This document shows positions 36,101 to 45,438 of a stretch of DNA of 64,000 nt, piece by piece. Positions within the stretch are counted from its first letter, which is position 1. Each line of letters opens with the position of its first letter. The notes under the pieces are model-generated. The model saw nothing but the letters and a program-made list of their open reading frames with translations, ran no database searches and was not told where the DNA came from. Origin of the DNA: Schizosaccharomyces osmophilus (Eukaryota > Ascomycota > Schizosaccharomycetes > Schizosaccharomycetales > Schizosaccharomycetaceae); contig NC_079239.1 in assembly GCF_027921745.1 (NCBI RefSeq), forward strand, positions 647,501 to 711,500, in the 5' to 3' direction. The position numbers and the translations under genes are program-made.

Positions 36101-38754
36101 CCGTATTTTCCAGTACTAAGAATCAGAAGTTTATTCAAAATGATCCATGTCTCCAAAGAAATCACTGAGAAGGGGTTTGTTGGTTCAGTCGAAGATCTAA
36201 GACAACGGTAGCATTCTAACAAATCAGTCTGTCCATAACTCAGCAGCTTACTTATCAACTCTCTTGCCAAACGTATGGAATTTCTAGACGAAGAGCTAAT
36301 AATCTCGTATTGTGCACAGTAAAGAAACTGAAACGTTAAAAAAAGAATGTTCAGTTTAAAGAAAAACTGACTCTCTTTTAAAGAAATAGTTGACATGCAT
36401 CGATCAAAAAACTTAGTAAACATTTCCAGAAAAGAGGAACTTTGGCTGGCAATGTTTGTTTGATCAGACAGTTGCAGATTGAGCAAATAACCAGAGCAAA
36501 ACGAGAAGAGATCATAAGCATCTTTAGCATAGTTATTATTAAACACCGGGAGTAGATCCACTATTAATTCGAAAGCTTCTTCTAACTGGCTGTTTGTCTT
36601 TGATACCTCGTCAGAGACGCTAAAATGACGAGAAAAAGCATAAATACGTTTCGTAGGATTCGCTGATTCCCTCTTTAATATATTTTCTAAGTATCCATTC
36701 CGAAGAAGGCTACCCTCTGGTAGACTAATACCAGACTTAAAGGGAACCACATTAAAAGTAACAGAAAAAGAGCCAACTTTAAAGAAATGTTCGATGCTAG
36801 GTGAACTATTAGATCCTTTGGAAGAGAAAATTAGCTGACCATAATCATCGCGAAGGATACGGTTTGCTTTCTGTTTTCTCGGTAATTTACTAAAGATGGA
36901 CGGCACCGTTTTCGAGTCGTTCTGGTTAGGATTAAGCAAATGACTAGAGTTCAGACTACCCTTATTCCCTAAAGAGCTATGAACACTCTTTAGCGAATCT
37001 TCAGGTTTATCAACGAAAAGCTTATCCATGGAACTTTGAGGGAAAGTATATGGTTGCTTTTGTTTCTGTCTCTGAGTTTTAGGGTAAGAAAACAAAGCTA
37101 AAAACTTCTCTCTTTTCTGTGAAATTTCCTTCTGCTTTCCCGTCGACGAATTGGATTTTATAAAGTCCTCAGAAGGTGCCTTTTTACTGCTGATTTTAGA
37201 GCTCTTATTTCGTGACAAATCATTATTATGCCGAACATCCCTTTTATGGGAAGCCTTTGGGATTTTGGTGAAGGTGTCCTTAATTAACAAATGTTCACCC
37301 TGATCCCAATTATCTATCACTTGTTCAACTTCCTTCTGATCGGATACCGAATCAAACAAAAAATACTTGTTAGAGCTTCTTTGTGTTAATTTTGATTTTT
37401 TCTTCGGTACTTTTGAAGCAGCCCGAGAGAATATACGTAGAAACTTTGGGGCCGGTTTCCCTGTTGTGTTATAAGTATGCGTTGCTAATAAGCCTAAGTC
37501 AACAAAACTGCGCTTATTTTTTCTTCTTCTTTTTCTGGGAAAATCATCTGGGTCTTCGTTTTGACTTTGAGGGAAGCTCGCAGAGCGGAAGGTTGGGATG
37601 CTGGAAATATTTGCAAGCAAAGAAGGGTCTTGTTCATCTTGATTTTTCGTTTGGCTTTCCTTAGTGAGAGAGTTCGTAAAAGCTGTCTTATCAAAATGTG
37701 GGACTTTGGGAGACGACGAAGGAGTATTATTTTCATAGTGGTCTTGTTCATCCAAAGGCTTTCCAAAAGATAAACTTTTCGTCCTATTTTGATTCAGCTT
37801 CCGTCTCACGATACCTTTTTTTTTTACACCAATAGAATCTTGATTGCTATTATGAGCATCATGAAGTTCGAAGCTTGGATTTTCTTTATCCAACTTTCTT
37901 TTTCCCTGTAATGTTAAAAAAGAAGGGGGAAGAATTCCTTTTAGTCTTTTTTTGTAGACATCAAGCGATGGTGGTACCTTGGTATTAGAACCTGTTGAAG
38001 AAAAAGAGGATGACGATTCCGCATCTTCGTCGTCGTCTTGGTCAGACACATGCGAGAGAGTTAAATCTGATTTTTGAGAAGCTTTATATTCATCCGCGAT
38101 AGTGTCATTCGACTTGAAATTCCGCGAACTATGACTACTTGAAGGCTCATCATCACTGTCGGATAGAATTATACCATGTCGCTTCCTCGTCCTATGAATT
38201 TTTGTTTCCGTTTCCCTTTTATCATCAATGGGAGATTCTTTCTCCTTTATGGTTCCCCTTACTATGACATTAACTGGCCTATGGGCTACCGATCGTTGTT
38301 CTGTTGCATGCTCAGTGCCATGTGGAACAGAAATCGGCGCTAAGCCCATCTTTTTGAATTCTAGCTTATGTCTCAAAAAGTCGTAAGTATAAGGCATCGT
38401 TTGTTCAGGGCGTCGCGGACGAAACTCACGTCTCGAAGTAGAAGCTATTGGGGAAGCATTATTCACCGTTTGTACATCGTTTCCACTTTCGACAGCTCCA
38501 ATATGTTTAAAAGAAGTATTTCGCGTAAGACTCTCATTAATTGGATTGGGTAAAGAAGCGACGGAACTGTTGGAAGACACTGAAAGACCGTTCACGGATT
38601 TGACGTTACTTATAGAATTCCCAAATTCATGATTATTTTTAGAAATGCTGGTTTTCGTCTTTACGACAGAAACCGAAGACGAGATTGTACTTGACCATTC
38701 ACTTCCTGAACCTTGAGAATCTGATACATGGTCAAGAAGTAAGAAATCACTCAT
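33109..38754 (-). CDS. mus7: DNA repair protein Mus7 (Mms22 family)
   Basis: A single exon of 1881 residues, close to the S. pombe Mus7 length as I remember it. The first 750 residues are Ser/Lys/Asp-rich and disordered, with possible SUMO/phospho-motif stretches (ILSDSDDEPSSSHSS; HVSDQDDDEDAESSSS) and RPRRPEQTMPYTYDFLRHK. The C-terminal 1100 residues are leucine-rich and helical, as in Mms22. In fungi the protein works with a Rtt101/Rtt109-type pathway to repair replication-associated damage and protect stalled forks. No catalytic domain is visible. Identification rests on length, layout, the N-terminal MSDFLLLDHVSDSQGSGSEW and synteny. Confidence 0.82.
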   Translation of the reverse strand: MSDFLLLDHVSDSQGSGSEWSSTISSSVSVVKTKTSISKNNHEFGNSISNVKSVNGLSVSSNSSVASLPNPINESLTRNTSFKHIGAVESGNDVQTVNNASPIASTSRREFRPRRPEQTMPYTYDFLRHKLEFKKMGLAPISVPHGTEHATEQRSVAHRPVNVIVRGTIKEKESPIDDKRETETKIHRTRKRHGIILSDSDDEPSSSHSSRNFKSNDTIADEYKASQKSDLTLSHVSDQDDDEDAESSSSFSSTGSNTKVPPSLDVYKKRLKGILPPSFLTLQGKRKLDKENPSFELHDAHNSNQDSIGVKKKGIVRRKLNQNRTKSLSFGKPLDEQDHYENNTPSSSPKVPHFDKTAFTNSLTKESQTKNQDEQDPSLLANISSIPTFRSASFPQSQNEDPDDFPRKRRRKNKRSFVDLGLLATHTYNTTGKPAPKFLRIFSRAASKVPKKKSKLTQRSSNKYFLFDSVSDQKEVEQVIDNWDQGEHLLIKDTFTKIPKASHKRDVRHNNDLSRNKSSKISSKKAPSEDFIKSNSSTGKQKEISQKREKFLALFSYPKTQRQKQKQPYTFPQSSMDKLFVDKPEDSLKSVHSSLGNKGSLNSSHLLNPNQNDSKTVPSIFSKLPRKQKANRILRDDYGQLIFSSKGSNSSPSIEHFFKVGSFSVTFNVVPFKSGISLPEGSLLRNGYLENILKRESANPTKRIYAFSRHFSVSDEVSKTNSQLEEAFELIVDLLPVFNNNYAKDAYDLFSFCSGYLLNLQLSDQTNIASQSSSFLEMFTKFFDRCMSTISLKESQFFFKLNILFLTFQFLYCAQYEIISSSSRNSIRLARELISKLLSYGQTDLLECYRCLRSSTEPTNPFSVISLETWIILNKLLILSTGKYGSLWEQVDNYLSLDGPELSILEMEKIWYIIITVSPVFQFNDLGVAGSPTSHSYWPLVLKTCRSTFERQKKGIDPKVTERYLRVLLLRINLLISEWFWSEVASVLTAIFDFFSHRKFIDLSYESSEDVASEFPDFIKSLDRSPDLHISALDTCFVIFLKTVIISIQRLKCDSKNTSIIRRIVSRLQPLHARQYRREIPFSMKDYMSLEHTHTLLISLFWVAPENCKPNVNGIRDNVIFEGSHLKARLISLKAWQYLMRYILLYGSDAQLDACMNWLDSLMEVTLNEYLSLVFSDQGLDEIELIAYSQGQLEDFLLVAFYSLQALIPNPSVYIRRINCLLTFHCSQFIFQNSSSLPSKVILECTYFLKKFLTYHSACQLPRDKTVTNVVSADSQDAYFENDYIDDTELMIEQEKFERICELAKLLRKHVSPYLYQTISTLVGSDESEYKSFRPVLIPLMECMALCASSAVEAKINDWSYYVDFGSESWERIRNTRLKRSLSSQFYSILIETNVSFLVDQREKVVTVWFESLGALHDSYAASFTLLLLEKDNNNPLLFNLPIILDDHEAFHRQFKSVQLSLISSVLGNMAKIYDDVKNNYMESQQYYQILFLQYLSSLLASMQSSYESLVYSGDEHSIFISSAQRVVGDILQYCSPFANERNLAGLRYFMDSARFPQPPERLEYAAFRLRSYARKNLASNSSRSALFSFLKANFDVALLEQKQKDIMNLLTLAMGSYSLDANDHWDVEVSTLRKFCLKDLLLNYLSVKSLVASFYSSLLLDCLTQVYSSFQYVYLNEEHQIKICEEVYTSISALENFALLYSSSNPVIAGKIYHLLSAVSKFALVKTDNRFVLDLQNYLGKLSREFLLELCWILQSQEYPPPFCQEVCPQSKLFSSIEQHCKADWYENIDNIVHKVRKTKLHLPSVVEQESTKWNALIELFVQSWKRKPDILEPELETFYRNVRLHHNSLSDLPFQVSDVLARIDRLWIIEGISLHDMYI

Positions 38755-39036
38755 CCTAGTAACCCATTTGGAAAAAACCTACTTTAATTTTTTTAATATA
38801 AAAGGAGAGTAAATTGCTGGAACCTATCCAGAGTGGGATATAGGTGGAATCTTCAGTAATGCTAGAAACATTGTCGGTGAAATTTCAAAGTTGAAGTAAC
38901 AAACCAAGTAACAAGCATAGAGGAAAGAATTCAGTAAAATACATTTATAGTCAGTTTCATTGTATAATAAATTAGCTTCATCTAATGACAATTTCCTAAA
39001 GATGCACCTCTATTTGTTTGACTGATACTGTAAGTA

Positions 39037-39966
39037 TTATATACATGATATAGGGTCCTCAATTGTTTGGTTTAAGACGAGAGAGCGAAGCCAATTCAAC
39101 AAAATAATATCGCATTCCTCAATTGGTTTAACCAGAAAAATGATTGAAATCATTTGTAAAAGTGATACTCGTTGAGAATTCTCTAGTTTTGGGAAATCGG
39201 TAGCAGCATTGCTTATTTTCTTCAATTTGGGAATAACTACAAATGTTCGAAAAGCCCACAAGCAAAGGACTTTCACATCAATTTGTTCTGATTTTTTCAG
39301 CCAGTAGCTCTTCATCGGCTCTTCGAACAACTGTGCAATTTCAATTCTCTCAAACGTGATCGGTAAAAAGGTGGCTTCTATATACGGGAGAGATTCCGAG
39401 TAAAACATTCTCCACTCTTCTATAAGTTCAATGGTTCCATGCAATTGCTTCCTAATTCCATTCATCAAGGAAATATCCACTGTCAAACTTACACGAGCTG
39501 TTTCAATAAGATCATCAAAATCGCGAATTGCTTCACACGCACTTATACACCTTAATAGAAGCAAATTCAATTCCTCTACGACAATTTGCTTTCTCCAACT
39601 GTCCGCATCGCTTGTGTTGGTACGATGTTGAGGAAATAGAGGCCTCATGGCAAGGTTTAATTCTTTCCAGGCTAAAAGTACAGTAGGGGGATCGTTGTCA
39701 CTTTTCTTGCACCGAATGTACTGCTTATATTGTTGAACGAGAAAACCGGCTTTACTTCTTCTTGGAGTTATGGACTTGACCGATCCCTTGGAAAGGATCG
39801 ATTCATTCGAGATGGTTCTTCTTTTTTTAGTTGTGGTTTTTGACTTTTCAGGGTTGGAAGTGATGATTCTATTTCGTTTTTGAATAAATATGTTAATCGA
39901 GAAACCGTCTGAATATTCCAAGATAAGAGGACCTATACGAATCCTCCGAATTTTTACAGACTTCAT
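39037..39966 (-). CDS. bit61: TORC2-associated HbrB/Bit61-type protein
   Basis: A single-exon 309-aa protein. The N-terminal third is basic (KIRRIRIG; KSKTTTKKRRTISNES; TPRRSKAGF). The HbrB fold follows: VLLAWKELNLAMRPLFPQ, IVVEELNLLLLRCISACE, and EWRMFYSESLPYIEATFLPI, which match the family hallmarks of a W-L-PLF block, an EDLN-like helix and a LPYLEAVFLPL-like helix. HbrB proteins (Bit61/Bit2 in yeast, PRR5/PRR5L in animals) bind TORC2 through Tsc11/Avo3 at the plasma membrane. The gene is head-to-tail with mus7, with about 280 bp between them. The symbol is by family. Confidence 0.72.
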   Translation of the reverse strand: MKSVKIRRIRIGPLILEYSDGFSINIFIQKRNRIITSNPEKSKTTTKKRRTISNESILSKGSVKSITPRRSKAGFLVQQYKQYIRCKKSDNDPPTVLLAWKELNLAMRPLFPQHRTNTSDADSWRKQIVVEELNLLLLRCISACEAIRDFDDLIETARVSLTVDISLMNGIRKQLHGTIELIEEWRMFYSESLPYIEATFLPITFERIEIAQLFEEPMKSYWLKKSEQIDVKVLCLWAFRTFVVIPKLKKISNAATDFPKLENSQRVSLLQMISIIFLVKPIEECDIILLNWLRSLVLNQTIEDPISCI

Positions 39967-40474
39967 GTTCCTTCTTTCTTTTTAGAATAAACAGAATATG
40001 TATGGCACCAAAATGCAGACGAATTGGTAAAATTCAGGGCATAAAAAGGCAGTACATATTTGTTTTGTTGAACTGAGTTATGTTTTATGTGTTTTCTACG
40101 TAATCCGCAACCCGAGCTTAAATAGCTCGGCTAATTTTCATCCTTCGCTACCAAGAAGTCTATTTTAGACTAAAGTTGAAGACATTAGAAGAAAAGAAAA
40201 GTTTTGATCGAGGTCGAGCATTATTAACTGGACATGAATGGAATCTTTTTGAAGCTTGCGTTATTTTATTTTATTTTTTAATGCTTCTTTTGAATAATTC
40301 ATCCTTTGTTTTGTTTCCATAGAATGCACTGTTTAGCAGTGGTTATAAATTCTTTAAATCATATACCGATGAGAACTAACGCTCGCAATATCATTTCGAT
40401 GTACAATTTACGTCTGAATTTCTGTTTTTTGGATCGTATTCATACTATACAGCATTGAAGCCTTTCTAGACAGC
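39967..40474. other. Divergent promoter, bit61-type gene and gon7
   Basis: No gene. Contains a perfect 7-bp-stem inverted repeat, CCGAGCT-TAAAT-AGCTCGG, at 40112-40130, the only GC-rich patch in this spacer. Confidence 0.45.
40112..40130. repeat. Small GC-rich inverted repeat
   Basis: CCGAGCT (40112-40118) and AGCTCGG (40124-40130) separated by TAAAT. It lies about 345 bp upstream of the gon7 start. It could be a transcription-factor palindrome or an RNA hairpin; function unknown. Confidence 0.5.
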
Positions 40475-40687
40475 ATGCCTGATTTGACGCTTCAATATAC
40501 CAACGAACTTGATCCTCAGCACTCTTGCTCCAAGGACCTGACGGTGGAGGAAGACAAGCAAACCTTCTATGACTCTTTGAAGCACCAAGTAAGAGCATTG
40601 CAGGAATACTCCAATGCATTCTTTACAGAAAAAATGAAGTATGAGACGAAAATCGACGTTCCTGAAGAGCAACCCATCATGCTCTAA
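40475..40687 (+). CDS. gon7: EKC/KEOPS complex subunit Gon7
   Basis: A single exon of 70 residues. The core SLKHQVRALQEYSNAFFTEKM aligns by eye with the Gon7 pattern seen in budding yeast (a helix ending LQxxINxFLTxxM), preceded by a short beta-like start (MPDLTLQYTNE). Gon7 is the small disordered subunit that stabilises Pcc1 in the KEOPS complex, which makes the universal t6A modification at tRNA position 37. The ATG at 40475 is the first in the frame, and there is no sign of an intron. Small size makes database support thin, but both synteny and motif agree. Confidence 0.75.
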   Translation: MPDLTLQYTNELDPQHSCSKDLTVEEDKQTFYDSLKHQVRALQEYSNAFFTEKMKYETKIDVPEEQPIML

Positions 40688-40844
40688 ACATGCAAGGAAG
40701 TACGACTCATTTAAGGAGGTTGTTCACGAGAATACGAGACGTTGTTAGTTTGTATTTTTTTATTTGATTTTGCATGAAAAAAAGTTTGAAATTGAACGAG
40801 AATCATCTGGAGGTTCTTTCATTGATTGATGGAAGTTCATATAT

Positions 40845-42110
40845 CTAAATGAAATGATTTAGCTTCTGTAAACGTTCAGCACCTTCTTCTAGGGTTTCGT
40901 AAGTTTTGCAAAAAGAAAACCGAAGGTAATCTTGGGCCATAGAGGCATCTTCATCTGTGTAAAACTCGGTAGGGGGGATGGTTGCGACACCGATTTCTTT
41001 CAGCATCCAAAAGCATAAACGAAAATCTCGAGGACGTGACAGGATGTGTTCTGGGAAAGGATAGTTTTCAGGCATCTTTACATTGGCAAAGTTGGCCATC
41101 ACATAATAGCTACCATCAGGGATTGTATAAGGAATGCCAAGTTGATCAAAGGCCTTTGCCAAAATGGAGAACCTCTTTTTATACGACGAAATGTAATCAT
41201 CCCAGTAGCCCACCTTGTCAGCTTCCTCAAAGGCAATCGCTGTGGCCTCTTGTAATGGACTGTTGACGCAAAAGCAGATCCGCGTATGGGCAGCAGCAGA
41301 ATGATTTATAATGCTCTCATCTCCAATGATCCAGCCAACTCTCCAGCCAGTGCATCCAAATGTTTTACCGCCAGAGCCAACCGTGATAACATGGCGAAAT
41401 AGTTCTGGACGAAGGGTAGCAAGGCGGACAAAAGGGGTGTAAAAAAGACGATCATAGACTTCATCTGAGACAACGAGCAAATTGTGTTCCAGTACAATGT
41501 CTGCAATTTCGTTCAGCTCTTCTTCAGAAAAGACTTTTCCAAGAGGATTATGGGGAGTATTGATGACAATCATTTTTGTCTTGTCTGTGATTGCAGCACG
41601 CAACCTATTCATGTCGAGCTTCCATTCCTTGGCTGATACAGGGCGCTCGGCTCCTTCCTTGGGTGGAATCATGGGTACATATACAGGAACACCGCCATTC
41701 ATTTGAACATTGGATACATATTGGTCAAAGAAAGGTTCCATTAAAATCACTTCATCACCTGGATTTAAGTAGGCTGCAAAAACGCTGTAAAATCCTTCGT
41801 TTGCACCAGCTGTGACAACAATTTCCGTCTCTGGATTTAGCTTACGATTAAATAAGGGAGAATAAGCTTTTGACAGGGCATTTCGAAGATTAATACGGCC
41901 ACGAGTGTGGGAATATTGATTGCAAGATACATCATCAATACATTTCTTAGCAGCGTCCAAGACAAACTTGGGTGGATTATAGTTAAAAAATCCTTGACTC
42001 AGGGAAACTGGAGGCACTTTACATTCTGCTGTTGCCTGGTTTACCATAGTCCAAACGTCTGGACGACTCCCAGCAACCCGAAAAGATGGGAGTATGGTAT
42101 TTGTAGTCAT
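40845..42110 (-). CDS. Kynurenine aminotransferase / glutamine transaminase family (fold-type I PLP enzyme)
   Basis: A 421-aa class I/II aminotransferase from ATG 42110. Conserved features: SLSQGFFNYNPP at the N-terminal substrate loop, VTAGANEGFYSVFAA, NTPHNPLGKVFSEEEL, SDEVYDRLFY, and the PLP-lysine motif SGGKTFGCTGWRVGW. This is the kynurenine-oxoglutarate/cysteine-conjugate lyase group (BNA3 type), which turns kynurenine into kynurenic acid. The frame remains open for about 25 codons upstream of the ATG and encodes a basic, hydrophobic segment (KKTSFKKFFKVFRPTKILA) resembling a mitochondrial presequence, but with no ATG. A non-AUG start or an upstream exon could give a mitochondrial form. 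Convergent with gon7. Confidence 0.9.
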   Translation of the reverse strand: MTTNTILPSFRVAGSRPDVWTMVNQATAECKVPPVSLSQGFFNYNPPKFVLDAAKKCIDDVSCNQYSHTRGRINLRNALSKAYSPLFNRKLNPETEIVVTAGANEGFYSVFAAYLNPGDEVILMEPFFDQYVSNVQMNGGVPVYVPMIPPKEGAERPVSAKEWKLDMNRLRAAITDKTKMIVINTPHNPLGKVFSEEELNEIADIVLEHNLLVVSDEVYDRLFYTPFVRLATLRPELFRHVITVGSGGKTFGCTGWRVGWIIGDESIINHSAAAHTRICFCVNSPLQEATAIAFEEADKVGYWDDYISSYKKRFSILAKAFDQLGIPYTIPDGSYYVMANFANVKMPENYPFPEHILSRPRDFRLCFWMLKEIGVATIPPTEFYTDEDASMAQDYLRFSFCKTYETLEEGAERLQKLNHFI

Positions 42111-42612
42111 TGCGAGAATCTTTGTAGGTCGAAACACCTTGAAAAACTTTTTAAAACTGGTTTTCTTCCTAAAAAATGGAACCTAATGTTCAATAAAATT
42201 GTTCACGTAGGTTTTCTATGTGAATATTCATGGCGAAACCAATTTTTATAAACGGTTGACAATCAGATAAGCTAACGAAATTTTGATAAAAAATTACGAA
42301 TGCGGCCATGCTGACGATGAAACAAAATTTATACTTAAAGAAAAACAGTGTTTAATTTGATTTTGTAGAAAATGAAAGAAAAGCAACTTTGTATTTTTTT
42401 TTTTTTTTTTTTTCTTGGCTTTCATTTCGTACTTTTTTCTCTTGTACTTAGTGTACTAGCAATCTTGTGTTTTGCAAGACAACTTGATATATTTGATGTA
42501 TAGTAGTTAGAGATGGATAGATGCAAAAATCATGAATAATATCCTCATTAAAATGTAAAAACTTATGAAAAATCGAGTAAAAACACGTACAAGACTAGCA
42601 GGGATTCACAGT
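42111..42612. other. Intergenic region with poly(T) tract
   Basis: Lies between the aminotransferase start and the ies2 stop, both on the minus strand. Contains a T run of more than 20 bases near 42392-42414. Nothing else seen apart from the possible aminotransferase N-terminal extension at 42111-42182. Confidence 0.45.
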
Positions 42613-43515
42613 TCATTTTTGATAGAATGGATACAAGGAATCTGGTATTATAGCCCGGCTGCCCTCTTCGTTGTTGATCCATCGAATATACTGAAATGGT
42701 TGGTGCATGGAGACCTTGGATTTTTTAATGACTTTCTTAGGTGCTCCTATATCCTCCTGGGCTAACATTGGTGTACGACCACGCCGAGGCTTGTCTGTAT
42801 TAGACTGTCTCTTTAATAGACGATTTATAGTCTCCATTTTTTCTTCCTCTAACTTTTTCTCGCTCTGGTTCTTCCTTCTTCTTGCATTTTCCACCCTTCG
42901 CAAAGCCATTTCTTCATCGGTGAGCTTCTTGCGGCCAGACGTTTCTGGCGGAAGTTCTAACATGTCATCTTCTTCGCCCTCTCCTAATACGCCTTGAAGA
43001 GCTCGTTGTCTTTTTGTCATTCTGGATGAATCTGTTGCTCCTGAAGGTATCGCATTGGAATCCAAATCCTTCATATCAGTGAGATTTCCTTCTTCGTCTT
43101 CTAATTGTTCTTCTTCGTCGAGATCTTCCTCATCGTCCTCATTCTCTCGTTCTTCTTCGTCTTGATCGGACTCGATATAGTTCACTTTTCGTTTTGATGC
43201 ATTCCTATCTCTTTTGTTTCTGGAACTCACCGGTGGACTAACATTGCTGTCTGCCTCCTCTTCGTCTTCCCCGACTTCTTCGTCTTCATCCTCAAAATCG
43301 TCATCTTCACCTTCTTCCTCTTCGTCGTTTCCTTCCAAGGTTTCCTCCAGTTCCTGCTCGTTCAATACAGAGTCACCCTCCTCCGCTGCAAGAGCATCAT
43401 CTCCCAATTCCTCTTTTGTAGAGACGCTTAATGCGTCTGAGTCTGCATTGATATTATCAGACGTCGTTCTCCTGGAAGGCTTCTCTCTCCCGGATCTCCG
43501 ACTTCTAGTTGACAT
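42613..43515 (-). CDS. ies2: INO80 chromatin-remodelling complex subunit Ies2
   Basis: A 300-aa single-exon protein. The N-terminus is basic (MSTRSRRSGREKPSRR); about 100 residues of mostly Glu/Asp follow (EEEEGEDDDFEDEDEEVGED), and then the PAPA-1-like region KKLTDEEMALRRVENARRRK continuing into a charged helix. The C-terminal end (MHQPFQYIRWINNEEGSRA) is a conserved fungal Ies2 tail. Ies2 stimulates the ATPase of the nuclear INO80 nucleosome remodeller. The ATG at 43515 is the only start that includes the basic N-terminus. Confidence 0.87.
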   Translation of the reverse strand: MSTRSRRSGREKPSRRTTSDNINADSDALSVSTKEELGDDALAAEEGDSVLNEQELEETLEGNDEEEEGEDDDFEDEDEEVGEDEEEADSNVSPPVSSRNKRDRNASKRKVNYIESDQDEEERENEDDEEDLDEEEQLEDEEGNLTDMKDLDSNAIPSGATDSSRMTKRQRALQGVLGEGEEDDMLELPPETSGRKKLTDEEMALRRVENARRRKNQSEKKLEEEKMETINRLLKRQSNTDKPRRGRTPMLAQEDIGAPKKVIKKSKVSMHQPFQYIRWINNEEGSRAIIPDSLYPFYQK

Positions 43516-44437
43516 GTTGTTCTTCCTTTTGAAAATAAATGAAGACTTGAAATTTTAAGGTCCTTTTAGTTTGAAGATGCCAAAAGACGAATCATACACT
43601 AGTAGTACAGTAAAAAGAAGTCAACAGCGTGTATCAGTTGGAACAAATAAAGAAGACAAATCGTCAAAGTAGGAAAGCAAAAAAAATACAGAATAAAAAA
43701 AAACTACTATTTTTATATGGCAAATTAACAAGTTTGGTGGTTGAAAACTAAAAGTGTACAGACTTGATATAATTTATTTGCGAATTCGCTTTCACCAAGC
43801 TAAAAACTGGATAAAAAGTATGTTTACGACTTTGAGAATCAGTATACGTTGATATGAACTTGCATCTAATTAAAATCCTTTATTCTATTGGTTTTTATCA
43901 TCTTCTCCTTCAAAGCATGAGCGGGCTTCCAATGAACAAATCTGTTCTCTCTCCAAAAAAGAAAAAAATAAAAAAAAGGAAAAAAGGAGAAATGAACGCT
44001 CGTTCCTATTTTAATCCCAATATAATAAACCCCTTTTGTAATTTATCGTTCATGACTGTAGTCTTTTTTGAATATTTAAAGAGTAGAAATGGTCTTAAAC
44101 ATAGTAAGTTCTGATAGGAACAAAAAGTAGATAGATAATTTTATGTGCAGAATCAAGAGTAAAATATCTCATCACAATGGAAACAGGTATTCACATACTT
44201 TCTTCCTTGACCAATTTACGAAATGATTATATTGAAAATTTGCAAAACAAGATTATACTTTTCGTCCAACGAATGTTTTATGGACGAAAATAGTAACGAA
44301 GTGTAATCAAAAAAATAAATATGAATGTCATTTTGGTTTCCTTGCATTACACACAAGGTCTCCCTTGTTACCAAGGATATTCGACCATGGCTACTTCAGC
44401 TTTTTATCACATTGATTTCTCTGGATCAAAGGTGCTT
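43516..44437. other. Intergenic region
   Basis: About 920 bp. One lysine-rich short frame (near 43940-44000) is a product of an A-rich tract and is not accepted. No RNA gene or repeat seen. Confidence 0.45.
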
Positions 44438-44794
44438 TCACCTTTGTTGTTTGCGCTTCAGTTCTCGTTCAGTCGGTACACGATTTGAAGCTTTCAGGAT
44501 TCGACGAATACTTTCAGGAGAAACGCCATATAGATTCCCCAACACGGAGCATGTTAATGAAGGATCATCTTGCTTCATTTGCCGGACTTCATCCATGGAT
44601 TCCTGTGGTAACTTTTTCTTTGGATTCCAACCACCCTGTACCTTTTTTTTCAACGCGAGCTTTTGCTTTTTCCAATCGGGAATCGAATTCGTTTCGTAGT
44701 ACATTTTTTGAATAAGTCCGTGATGGAAAAGGCTTCTGTTTTGATGGTTCAGACCGCGTATGAATCCTAAAGACTTCAATCCAGATGATGGCAT
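44438..44794 (-). CDS. rrg9: Rrg9/neugrin-like mitochondrial protein
   Basis: A 118-aa protein starting at ATG 44794 (MPSSGLKSLGFIRGLNHQNR), which gives a basic, acid-free presequence. The conserved neugrin/Rrg9 module follows: KKVQGGWNPKKKLPQESMDE, then QDDPSLTCSVLGNLYGVSPE and IRRILKASNRVPTE, a helix-turn-helix-like segment. Budding-yeast Rrg9 and human neugrin are needed for mitochondrial genome maintenance and mitochondrial rRNA/ribosome stability. Starting further upstream (to 44914) would add an unlikely hydrophobic segment, so the internal ATG was chosen. Confidence 0.8.
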   Translation of the reverse strand: MPSSGLKSLGFIRGLNHQNRSLFHHGLIQKMYYETNSIPDWKKQKLALKKKVQGGWNPKKKLPQESMDEVRQMKQDDPSLTCSVLGNLYGVSPESIRRILKASNRVPTERELKRKQQR

Positions 44795-45438
44795 CGTAAG
44801 CGGACTTTGCAAAAAGGAAAAGCCAAAAATAAAAGGCTCATGGACTAATAAAACGGTTACTTTATAAATGATAATGTAAAAACAAACGAAACAGCCCAAT
44901 TCGGGAAAAGACACCTAGTTGCTCTTCAGCTGGTTGTCTTCCTTCGTACACCACTGACTACTAACTAACTCTGGTTACATTTAAGAACTGTGCAGAATCA
45001 CATGCAATTTATTGATTAGTTTAGTTTAATTAATAAATGAAAAGAGCAAATTATTCAATAGTTAAGTAAAAGGCAATTAAACCGGTAAACCCTCTTTAGT
45101 ATACAGAGCTCCATGGCTGGGCATAAAACTCATGGACTAGCATAAAGCAAAGCATAATAGAAATGATAAACGAAAACAAAAACAGGAAAGAAAGACAAAA
45201 GGCATAAGAAACAATGAAGATGTGCAAAAAGGATGGGGATCGTTCATAACATATGGAAAAATTCGTTGTAACAAATCTGCACACTACAACTTTGAAAAAC
45301 AGAAATGTTTTTTCCATACATTATGGCAGGCTGCAACATGACTGTTGTTGACATAAGAGGCGTATGAAACAACCTTGCCTGTAAAGTAAAAATAAATTAA
45401 GATAAAATAAAAAAAATTTTAAGCATGAAGCTGATGCT
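44795..45438. other. Intergenic region
   Basis: About 640 bp between two minus-strand genes. AT-rich, no gene or RNA recognised. Confidence 0.4.

Noticed and set aside
42392-42414. Long poly(T) tract as a mobile-element tail
   Set aside because: No flanking target-site duplication or element sequence; such runs are common in this genome (also in the sck1 intron).
43214-43558. Ser-rich open frame antisense to ies2
   Set aside because: A mirror image of the acidic GAA/GAT-rich ies2 codons; simple composition creates the frame.
43854-44114. Lysine-rich open frame in the ies2/rrg9 spacer
   Set aside because: Driven by an A-rich tract; no conserved motif, splice structure or homologous gene in the expected syntenic position.
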